Source of the DNA: an uncultured Hungatella sp.
GTDB lineage: Bacteria; Bacillota; Clostridia; Lachnospirales; Lachnospiraceae
Direction: 5' to 3'
DNA length: 64,000 nucleotides
NCBI GenBank assembly: GCA_947089145.1
Contig: CAMUJH010000017.1
Location: 1 to 64,000 of the forward strand
Part shown: one piece after another, positions 57,978-64,000 of the stretch
Layout: every line of letters starts with the position of its first letter
Position numbering within the stretch: position 1 is the stretch's first letter
Notes under the pieces: generated by a model
The model's database searches: none
What the model saw: the letters and a program-made list of their open reading frames with translations, nothing else
What the model was told of the DNA's origin: nothing
Translations under genes and position numbers: made by a program

Positions 57978-58739
57978 TTACCCTGGATTAATCGGCTCAT
58001 ATGTATACCCCCACTCATATGTCATTAACACCACCCAGTTAGCCGCCGCCCCCAGGCCGCCATAGTCAACGCCTTCGTACAGAATCCCCTGCTGGCTGTC
58101 AGAATATTTGGGCGCCAGGGCCACGGACACCTGGTATCCCAGGATGTTTAATGCATAGGTGGCATAGGACACAAAAGCGGTAAATGCATCCCTGTCTTCT
58201 TTCAGGACATACTCAAAGTCAATATTTACAGTTTGATAGCCTTTTTCCAGCATAACGGATGCAAGGCCGGTAACCAGCCTGCGCTGTGCCGATAAATTGC
58301 GGACCAATGCAGTAACCAGATTATTGTTAAAGTGCCCGTCTGCTCCCAGAGGGGTCAGAGTCAGCGCGGCGGTTACCCCCAGGCGCTGCGCTTCTGCCGT
58401 CATCCAGCTGTCATCCAGGGAAGGCGGGATCAGATCCCCGTAAGCAGTGAATCCATAAGAAAACACTGCCAGTTCTGAGAGATAAGAGAGAGTCTCCGTA
58501 AGGACAGAAGAAGAGATGAAAGGATAGGCATAGCCGCTCCGAAATACGCTTTTTGCCCGGGACGGGTATGGAGAAGCCGTTAGAGACGGGATGCCGTCTG
58601 ACAAAAGAAGGGCCTGGCCCACAGCCAGCCGGTAAGGAGGCGTTAACTGATTGACTTCGATGAGGGCGTCAAGGCTTACTGCCTGTTCCTGGGAGATTTT
58701 ATCTACGGTATCATTGGGCTGTACCACATATATTTTCAT
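57978..58739 (-). CDS. N-terminal part of the split LysM-GH18 spore-lytic enzyme gene
   Basis: A 253-aa frame from ATG 58739 (AGGA 6 bases upstream; ATG 58745 is an alternative). Residues 1-46 are a LysM domain ('MKIYVVQPNDTVDKISQEQA'). The GH18 barrel follows, including the catalytic strand 'VNIDFEYVLKEDRDAF' with the essential Glu, and 'LGYQVSVALAPKYSDSQQG'. The gene reads 'MTYEWGYTY' and then, after the core, runs into six phage-encoded residues (EPINPG) and a stop. The rest of the domain is at 39828-40241. In this state the enzyme lacks its last third and is presumably inactive. Confidence 0.92.
   Translation of the reverse strand: MKIYVVQPNDTVDKISQEQAVSLDALIEVNQLTPPYRLAVGQALLLSDGIPSLTASPYPSRAKSVFRSGYAYPFISSSVLTETLSYLSELAVFSYGFTAYGDLIPPSLDDSWMTAEAQRLGVTAALTLTPLGADGHFNNNLVTALVRNLSAQRRLVTGLASVMLEKGYQTVNIDFEYVLKEDRDAFTAFVSYATYALNILGYQVSVALAPKYSDSQQGILYEGVDYGGLGAAANWVVLMTYEWGYTYEPINPG
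58000..58007. repeat. Right attachment core (TATGTATA)
   Basis: Second copy of the 8-base core. On the - strand it is TATACATA within the codons for G-Y-T-Y. Recombination with 40234-40241 gives WGYTYGPPMAVAPLNQ without a frame change. Confidence 0.85.
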
Positions 58740-58817
58740 GAACATTCCTGCAGTTTTTTATTCAATATATTCCCAGGGGGCAGGGGCGTATTCCAATGGA
58801 GAAAATAGCGGCTGCTG

Positions 58818-58846
58818 TTGAATAATAAATGGTCTTATGATACACT
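58818..58846 (+). promoter_or_regulatory. Possible promoter of the two-component genes
   Basis: TTGAAT (58818-58823), 17 bases, TACACT (58841-58846). The -10 is weak. It is the best candidate in the 158 bases between the divergent GH18 part and the response regulator. Confidence 0.4.
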
Positions 58847-58897
58847 GTGGGAGAACTTTTGGCGTGAAAATCCGCACAGAACAAGGAGGACAATAGC

Positions 58898-59602
58898 TTG
58901 AGAATCGCAGTGGTGGAAGACCAGCAGGAGGAGCGGCAGCATTTGTGTTCCTGCATTGCCGGGTATTTCCGGGAGAATGACATTACGGCGGATGTGCATC
59001 CCTATGAAAACGGTGCTCAGATTGCGGAAGCGGCCAGGGAACCCTTTGATGTAATCTTTATGGATATTGACATGGAGGGGATGGACGGCATTGAGGCTGC
59101 CAGACGGATACGGGATTATGACTTAAATGTGATGATTGTGTTTATTACCAATATGGCTGGTTATGCAATCGAGGGATATTCTGTCCAGGCTCTTGACTTT
59201 CTGGTAAAGCCGGTTTCTTTCCTGCGCATGGAGGAGGAGCTGGATAAAATTCAGCAGATAATCAAAAGACGGAATCCTCCTAAGATCATTATAAAGGGCA
59301 GCGGAAAAATTTGCCAGATTGATGTAAAGGACATTCTTTATATTGAAATGTATGGGCGGAAAGTCCGCATTCACCGCAATCAGGGAGTGATGGAGCTAAA
59401 CAGTACTCTGCACTATTTTGAACAGCAGCTGCCCAAACATTCCTTTTTCCGGTGCCATCATGCTTTTTTAGTAAATATGGACCATGTGTCGTCCATTGGA
59501 AAATGCGATGTAGAGGTAAACGGAGAATCTCTGCCGGTCAGCAGACAGAGAAAAAAGGCGTTTATTCAGGCTTTTGCCAGATATTTGGGAGGCAGCTTAT
59601 GA
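58898..59602 (+). CDS. LytTR-family response regulator
   Basis: A 234-aa protein starting at TTG 58898 (AAGGAGG 8 bases upstream). The receiver domain has 'RIAVVEDQQEERQHLCSCIA' and the phosphorylatable Asp in 'DVIFMDIDMEGMDGIEAARR' (about residue 55). Residues about 135-232 are a LytTR DNA-binding domain ('DILYIEMYGRKVRIHRNQG', 'FFRCHHAFLVNMDHVSSIG'). Such regulators (AgrA, ComE type) bind direct repeats near target promoters. It overlaps the kinase gene by four bases. The flavoprotein gene downstream may be a target, without direct evidence. Confidence 0.93.
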   Translation: MRIAVVEDQQEERQHLCSCIAGYFRENDITADVHPYENGAQIAEAAREPFDVIFMDIDMEGMDGIEAARRIRDYDLNVMIVFITNMAGYAIEGYSVQALDFLVKPVSFLRMEEELDKIQQIIKRRNPPKIIIKGSGKICQIDVKDILYIEMYGRKVRIHRNQGVMELNSTLHYFEQQLPKHSFFRCHHAFLVNMDHVSSIGKCDVEVNGESLPVSRQRKKAFIQAFARYLGGSL

Positions 59603-60975
59603 TCTACCCATACGGAAACCAGGCAGCTGATTGGACGGCAGCGGCGGTGTGGATTCTGGCGGAGTTCTGTCTGTTTCATTATTTTCAGCGGACAATGACC
59701 AGGCGTATAGAGAGGACGGGGGGATTGTGGGCTGCCCGCATTATTTGCTGGCTGCTGCTGACCGGCCTCCAGGCAAGCCAGGCATCCACCCCTTTCTTTT
59801 ACAATTATTCGGCCAGGCTGATCCTTCTGATTTTCTATACCATTACCGTAAATCAAGCCAGCTTTTTACTGGCAGGCTATGTGACTCTGATTTTTTATCT
59901 GATAAAGGATATCTGCAAAATGGCGTTGTTAGATGTGTCATGTCAGATTTTCGGCGTGTATGTCATGGACAATCCATGGCTGAATGCAGGTTCTATGGCA
60001 TTGTGCGTGGTGATGCAGTTTTTAATCCTGAGGCAGGTAGGGCCCATCATAAAGATGGACGGGCAGATGCATTTGAAAAAGCCGGAGCTGGCTGCGATGT
60101 TCTTTCCGGCAATTCCCTATGCCCTCATTAAATTTCTTCAGATGGACAGTTATGTGTATGGCGCAGAACCTAGGATGGATGTAAGCACTTCTGTGGTGTG
60201 CCTGATGCTGTGCATCTGCGATCTGATCATCCTCCTTCAGACGGAATATTTGATTATTGCCCAGAGGCAGCGGGAGGAAGCGGAGGCGCTGCGGGTCCGC
60301 TCTCAGGCGCAGCAGGAATGGTACAGCCAGGAACAGGAAAGAATCCGGGAGATTAATAAAATCTACCATGACATAAAGCACCATCTGAATTACATCAGCT
60401 CTTTAAGCGATAATGGGAAGGTTCATGAGTATATCAGGACTATAGCAGGGGAGATGGAGCCAAATGAAGTGTTTCAGCCTACAGGCAATGAGGTAATCGA
60501 CAGTGTTCTGGCTAAAAGCGGGGCGGAGTGCGCACGTTTGGGAATCCGGCTGATTCCCTCTGTCAACGGGAAAGCTTTTGGCTTTATGGAACCCAAGGAT
60601 CTGCTGGTAATTTTAGGAAATGCCCTGGACAATGCCCGGGAGGCAGCAAGCCAGGTGGAACCTGATGAGAAAAGAGAAATCGTGGTGCGCGGAGATGTCA
60701 GGAAGAAGTTTGGCGTTATCAGGGTGGAAAACCATTTTTCAGGTTCCGTGGAATATGACAGGGCAGGAATGGTGAAGACGACAAAAGAGGATGCAGACAG
60801 ACATGGGTATGGGATAAAAAACATCCAGTCGGCAGTGAGGCGGTATGGGGGAACCGTTAGCATTGAGACTGACAATGAGATGTTTATTCTGACTGCAGTC
60901 ATCCCCATGCCAAGAGCAGAGAAAGGTGGAAAAAGCAGGGGAGAGGATCAGGAAAATGAAGCGAATGCCAAGTAA
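59599..60975 (+). CDS. GHKL (AgrC-like) sensor histidine kinase
   Basis: A 458-aa protein from ATG 59599, overlapping the regulator's stop (ATGA). The first 225 residues have about six transmembrane helices ('AARIICWLLLTGLQA', 'LILLIFYTITVN', 'VSTSVVCLMLCICDLIILL'). A coiled linker leads to the phospho-acceptor 'YHDIKHHLNYISSLS' (His near 255). The ATPase part has the N-box 'ILGNALDNAREAASQ' and G-box 'HGYGIKNIQSAVRRYG'. It would sense an extracellular or membrane signal and phosphorylate the LytTR regulator. The signal is unknown. Confidence 0.92.
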   Translation: MIYPYGNQAADWTAAAVWILAEFCLFHYFQRTMTRRIERTGGLWAARIICWLLLTGLQASQASTPFFYNYSARLILLIFYTITVNQASFLLAGYVTLIFYLIKDICKMALLDVSCQIFGVYVMDNPWLNAGSMALCVVMQFLILRQVGPIIKMDGQMHLKKPELAAMFFPAIPYALIKFLQMDSYVYGAEPRMDVSTSVVCLMLCICDLIILLQTEYLIIAQRQREEAEALRVRSQAQQEWYSQEQERIREINKIYHDIKHHLNYISSLSDNGKVHEYIRTIAGEMEPNEVFQPTGNEVIDSVLAKSGAECARLGIRLIPSVNGKAFGFMEPKDLLVILGNALDNAREAASQVEPDEKREIVVRGDVRKKFGVIRVENHFSGSVEYDRAGMVKTTKEDADRHGYGIKNIQSAVRRYGGTVSIETDNEMFILTAVIPMPRAEKGGKSRGEDQENEANAK

Positions 60976-61102
60976 ACAAGAAAATAGACCAGATACACAA
61001 GGATTGTTAGCAAAATGCCGGTTTTATGGTAGACTGAGTGCTATGGAAGTATTATTTAACAGGCGTTAAGCCTTTGAATACTATAAGAGAGGGGAGTTTA
61101 TC

Positions 61103-63244
61103 ATGAAAAAGGATCATTCTACTGAAAAACACAGCATTTCCCGCCGGGATTTCCTGAAAGGGACTGCGGCAGGCGCCTTGAGCCTTGCTGCGGCAGGAGT
61201 GCTGGGGGCCTGCGCCAGCGACACAGGAGCGACAGCAGCCGAAACTACCGCTGCTTCATCGGCTGCAGCAGAAACGACGGCAGCGGAGACAACGGCGGCA
61301 GCCGCCGGTTTGTATACTCCGGGTACATACAGCGCTACGGCCCAGGGCATGGGCGAGGTAAAAGTGACCATGACCTTTGACGAGAACAGTATTACGGATG
61401 TGGTTCTGGATCTGGCCAATGAGACGGACAGCATCGGACAGGCCGCAGGGGAGGATCTGAAAGCTGCTCTTTTAAAAGCCCAGTCCTCTGAGATTGATGC
61501 CATATCCGGAGCAACGGTTACTACCAATGCGGTGAAGAAAGCGGCGGCGGACTGCATTGCCCAGGCAAAGGGGGAGGCTGTGGCAGCGCCCGGCGGCACG
61601 GAGGCGGCAGCGTCGGATGACGATTGGCTGGGAAGGGAGCCGGAGATCACGGATGACATGGTGGAGGAAGAGATTTCCACGGACGTGCTGGTAATCGGCT
61701 GCGGAATAGCCGGCGTGGCAGCTGTCCGGGCAGCTGCTGAAGAAGGGGCGAAGGTTGTTGCCATAGAGAAGGCAGACAGCCCTCAGTGCCGAAGCGGAGA
61801 GTATGCGGTTATCAATGGCAATGTGCAGGCAAAATGGGGCAGGAATACGTGGACAAAGGAACAGATCGACGGAATGGTGGACTTCCATATGAAGGAATCC
61901 TGCTATAAAGTGAAACGGGCCATTATCAGCAAATGGGCCAATAATATCGGAGACGTATTTGACTGGTGGGTAGCGGGGAACCCTGATTTGTACTTTGCCC
62001 CTGAGACACGGTCGCCGATTCCCGACGAAAATGCAGATAATTTCCTGATTCCGATTTTTTATCCGCTTCCTGAAAAATATGACTGGACCAAGGAAGACTT
62101 TCCGTGCTATCCCACATCCGTGGAATTTCTGCCTAACCAGAACGTTACGGTTCAGTCCAATATGAAGGTTGCCATGGATACAGGCAAGGTAGATGCCCGG
62201 TACGGCCATTTTGCGGAGAAGCTGATCATGGAAGACGGGCGGTGTACAGGTGCTTATATCCGTAACTCAGCGACAGGAAAATATCTGAAAGTTACCGCTT
62301 CAAATGGCGTTATCCTTTCTACGGGAGATTATTCCCAGAATGAGGCCATGGTAAAGCATTTCTGTCCTGATGTAATCGAAAACGGGATTGTGCGTATGTT
62401 TACCAATGTGGATGTGGAAGGCAATATGACCAATCAGGGCGATGGCATTAAGATGGGAATGTGGGCCGGAGCGGCAGTGCAGCAGGCTCATGCGCCTGTG
62501 ATTCACCACATGGGCGGAGGCGCTGATTTGGCAGGCGTAGGAGTTATGGGCATTGCCGGATTTCTGAATCTTGATATGAATGGAAAACGTTTTATGAACG
62601 AGGATCTGCCGGGACAGCAGCTGGAAAATCAGATAGAGATGCTGAAGGACAGAAAGAGCTGGCAGATATTTGACGCCAACTGGCCCCAGCAGCTGCCATA
62701 CATGCCGGCGGTCCATGGCGGAGCATGCTACTTTGAGGACATTACCCCGGAGGAGGCTCCTGCCAACAACGCTACATACCGCAATTATAAGAGTCCCTAC
62801 CAGCTGGAGGCAGCCATTGAGGACGGCAGGTGCATTACTGCCGATACGCTGGAAGAGCTGGTAGAGAAAATGTATCCGGATGATAAAAAAGCTCAGGAAA
62901 CGGCGCTTAAGTCTATTGAGAGGTACAATAAGCTGGCCGAGCAGGGAGAGGATCTGGATTTTGGAAAAGTGTCCAGCCGTATGTGGCCCTTAAACAAAGG
63001 ACCTTTCTACGCAGACCAGTTTGTGTGCGCCCTTCTGCTGGTGATTATCGGCGGCCTGGAGTCTGACGAAGACTGTCATACCTATGATACGGACAGAAAT
63101 GTGATACCAGGGCTTTATGTGGCAGGCAATGTTCAGGGCAACCGGTGCGCAGAAGAATATCCGATTACATTAAAAGGCGTTTCCCACTCCATGGCTATGT
63201 ATTATGGCTATGTAGCCGGAAAGAATGCGGTACAAGGCGTATAA
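61103..63244 (+). CDS. Tat-exported FMN/FAD flavoprotein reductase (fumarate reductase-like)
   Basis: A 713-aa protein. 'SRRDFLKGTAAGALSLAAAG' is a twin-arginine signal, followed by a lipobox-like 'VLGAC'. After an Ala/Thr linker, residues about 70-155 form an FMN-binding domain with the flavinylation site 'DAISGATVTTNAVK' (ApbE attaches FMN to the Thr). The main domain opens with 'VLVIGCGIAGVAAVRAAAEE' (about residue 197), the FAD-binding loop of the fumarate/urocanate reductase family. It would act outside the membrane in extracellular electron transfer, reducing an unsaturated acid. The substrate is unknown. Its own upstream region lacks a strong promoter. Confidence 0.9.
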   Translation: MKKDHSTEKHSISRRDFLKGTAAGALSLAAAGVLGACASDTGATAAETTAASSAAAETTAAETTAAAAGLYTPGTYSATAQGMGEVKVTMTFDENSITDVVLDLANETDSIGQAAGEDLKAALLKAQSSEIDAISGATVTTNAVKKAAADCIAQAKGEAVAAPGGTEAAASDDDWLGREPEITDDMVEEEISTDVLVIGCGIAGVAAVRAAAEEGAKVVAIEKADSPQCRSGEYAVINGNVQAKWGRNTWTKEQIDGMVDFHMKESCYKVKRAIISKWANNIGDVFDWWVAGNPDLYFAPETRSPIPDENADNFLIPIFYPLPEKYDWTKEDFPCYPTSVEFLPNQNVTVQSNMKVAMDTGKVDARYGHFAEKLIMEDGRCTGAYIRNSATGKYLKVTASNGVILSTGDYSQNEAMVKHFCPDVIENGIVRMFTNVDVEGNMTNQGDGIKMGMWAGAAVQQAHAPVIHHMGGGADLAGVGVMGIAGFLNLDMNGKRFMNEDLPGQQLENQIEMLKDRKSWQIFDANWPQQLPYMPAVHGGACYFEDITPEEAPANNATYRNYKSPYQLEAAIEDGRCITADTLEELVEKMYPDDKKAQETALKSIERYNKLAEQGEDLDFGKVSSRMWPLNKGPFYADQFVCALLLVIIGGLESDEDCHTYDTDRNVIPGLYVAGNVQGNRCAEEYPITLKGVSHSMAMYYGYVAGKNAVQGV

Positions 63245-63260
63245 GAATTATTAAAAGCAC

Positions 63261-63302
63261 AAAAATCCCATGTCAGGGCAAAGCCTGGCATGGGATTTTC
63301 AT
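63261..63302. terminator. Bidirectional terminator
   Basis: AATCCCATGTCAGG and CCTGGCATGGGATT pair (one mismatch) around GCAAAG, flanked by A- and T-runs. It separates the convergent flavoprotein (+) and MATE (-) genes. Confidence 0.85.
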
Positions 63303-63356
63303 TCCTTTTGTTTGATTCACAGCTTTTTGCACATCATGTCCCATAACAGATATTCT

Positions 63357-64000
63357 TTAAACCGCAGCAGCCAGCTTTTTACACTGTCTCCTGTAAAACC
63401 AAGCGGAGAGAACCGTTGCCACAGACCACCCTACAGGCCATGCGCACCAGATGCCTGTGGCGGAATTGGTCATGCCCGAAAAGACAAACGCCAGCACCAC
63501 CCGCAGAATCAGATCCGTAAATGTGGCAGCCATAAACTGAGTCATGGCGCTTGTACCCCGGAGAACGCCGTCAGCCACCAATTTGGCGGATACCACGAAA
63601 TAAAAGGGGGAGAGTATCCGTAAAAACTGCCATCCTGTGGCAAGCGCCGCAGACGAAGACTGATCCATAAACAGCAGCAGCAGATATTTCCCTGCGAATA
63701 TATAGATAAGGCAAAAGGGAAGACATATATACCACACCAGCCGAAGGCCTGCCCGGGCCCCTTCCCTGATGCGCATGTATTTGCGGGCGCCCAGGTTCTG
63801 AGCGGAAAAATTGGAGATGCCGTTTCCGATGGTGGTAAAGGAGGTAATGACCAGATTGTTCAGCTTTACGGCTGCAGAATATCCTGCGGCAGTGCTGATT
63901 CCGAAACTGTTGATACAGCCCTGGACCATAATATTTCCCACGGATATAAAAGACTGCTGCAGAATGCTGGGAACGGCGATAACCGCAATTTTGCCCAGCA
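63357..64000 (-). CDS. MATE family efflux transporter (start beyond the window)
   Basis: The frame is open to the window end, giving about 214 C-terminal residues of a usual 450. Hydrophobic segments and MATE-like statements are visible: 'ILQQSFISVGNIMVQGCINS', 'GNGISNFSAQNLGARKYMRI' and 'LVADGVLRGTSAMTQFMAAT'. MATE proteins export drugs or metabolites using an ion gradient. The 3' end lies behind the bidirectional terminator. The N-terminal half cannot be assessed. Confidence 0.88.
   Translation of the reverse strand, partial: LGKIAVIAVPSILQQSFISVGNIMVQGCINSFGISTAAGYSAAVKLNNLVITSFTTIGNGISNFSAQNLGARKYMRIREGARAGLRLVWYICLPFCLIYIFAGKYLLLLFMDQSSSAALATGWQFLRILSPFYFVVSAKLVADGVLRGTSAMTQFMAATFTDLILRVVLAFVFSGMTNSATGIWCAWPVGWSVATVLSAWFYRRQCKKLAAAV

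Larger units (their letters stand above)
40234..58007. mobile_element. Integrated inovirus-like (filamentous phage) element, 17.8 kb
   Basis: The boundaries are two copies of TATGTATA (+ strand), at 40234-40241 and 58000-58007, lying exactly where a GH18 gene is interrupted. Recombining them restores the frame. The inside holds the whole inovirus gene order on the - strand: ssDNA-binding candidate, small membrane proteins, major coat protein, pIII-like, pVI-like, Zot/pI and replication protein. On the + strand are two XRE repressors, toxin-antitoxin genes and, next to the right boundary, a large serine recombinase. It is larger than most filamentous phages (typically 5-12 kb) because of a 978-aa repeat protein, the + strand cargo and long structured non-coding stretches. 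Confidence 0.9.

Noticed and set aside
40234..58007. Integration into a tRNA gene or a conjugative (ICE) element
   Set aside because: No tRNA is present at either end, and there is no relaxase, VirB4 or coupling protein; the Zot and coat genes indicate a filamentous phage.
58746..58830. Sporulation sigma-E or sigma-K promoter before the GH18 gene
   Set aside because: Some AT-rich text around 58760-58775 vaguely resembles a -10, but no convincing pair of boxes with correct spacing was found, so it is not annotated.

Overview
The window looks like a chromosome segment of a spore-forming, Gram-positive gut-type Clostridia, most likely Lachnospiraceae-like (inference from gene content; no marker gene is present to name a genus). 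The signs are strong GGAGG ribosome sites with frequent TTG/GTG starts, a YaaH/SleL-type LysM-GH18 spore enzyme, LytTR signalling, L,D-transpeptidase and GT51 enzymes, and many glycosyltransferases.

Region 1 (1-29 kb) is a cell-surface glycan locus, all on the + strand. A PAPS-type sulfotransferase (1680) is followed by cysD, a fused cysN-cysC, cysQ and a sulfate ABC importer (sbp, cysT, cysW, cysA). This set imports sulfate, makes PAPS and removes PAP, and no reductase gene (cysH/cysI) lies beside it. It therefore reads as a supply line for sulfating a glycan. From 10.3 to 29 kb come GT2, GT4, GT11, GT32-like and DUF4422-type transferases, FkbM methyltransferase domains, a DUF1919 protein, a radical SAM protein, two paralogous cytidylyltransferases and an NAD-dependent epimerase. 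Twelve of these genes carry the same small Rossmann-like module, at the N-end, the C-end or in the middle. Three genes are damaged: GT11 by a frameshift, DUF4422 by an in-frame TGA, and an FkbM remnant.

Region 2 (29-39.8 kb) is ordinary housekeeping: a secreted protein, a PadR regulator with an FtsW-like membrane protein, DUF4397, MscS, Sel1-repeat, GT51, DUF523 and L,D-transpeptidase genes, several with clear terminators.

Region 3 (40,234-58,007) is a 17.8-kb integrated filamentous phage (inovirus-like) element. On the - strand it has three small early genes, an ssDNA-binding-protein candidate, several small membrane proteins, a pVIII-like major coat protein, a pIII-like protein, a pVI-like protein, the Zot/pI ATPase, a giant MucBP-like repeat protein and a replication protein. 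On the + strand it has two XRE repressors sharing one 3' cassette, small membrane proteins, toxin-antitoxin genes and a large serine recombinase next to the right end. The element splits a LysM-GH18 spore-lytic-enzyme gene exactly at an 8-bp core, TATACATA. Joining the two core copies restores one continuous, family-typical reading frame. This resembles the sporulation intervening elements skin (sigK) and SPbeta (spsM), but the carrier here is a filamentous phage.

Region 4 (58-64 kb) holds the N-terminal part of the split gene, a LytTR response regulator with its GHKL kinase, a Tat-exported FMN/FAD flavoprotein reductase, and a MATE transporter cut by the window end.
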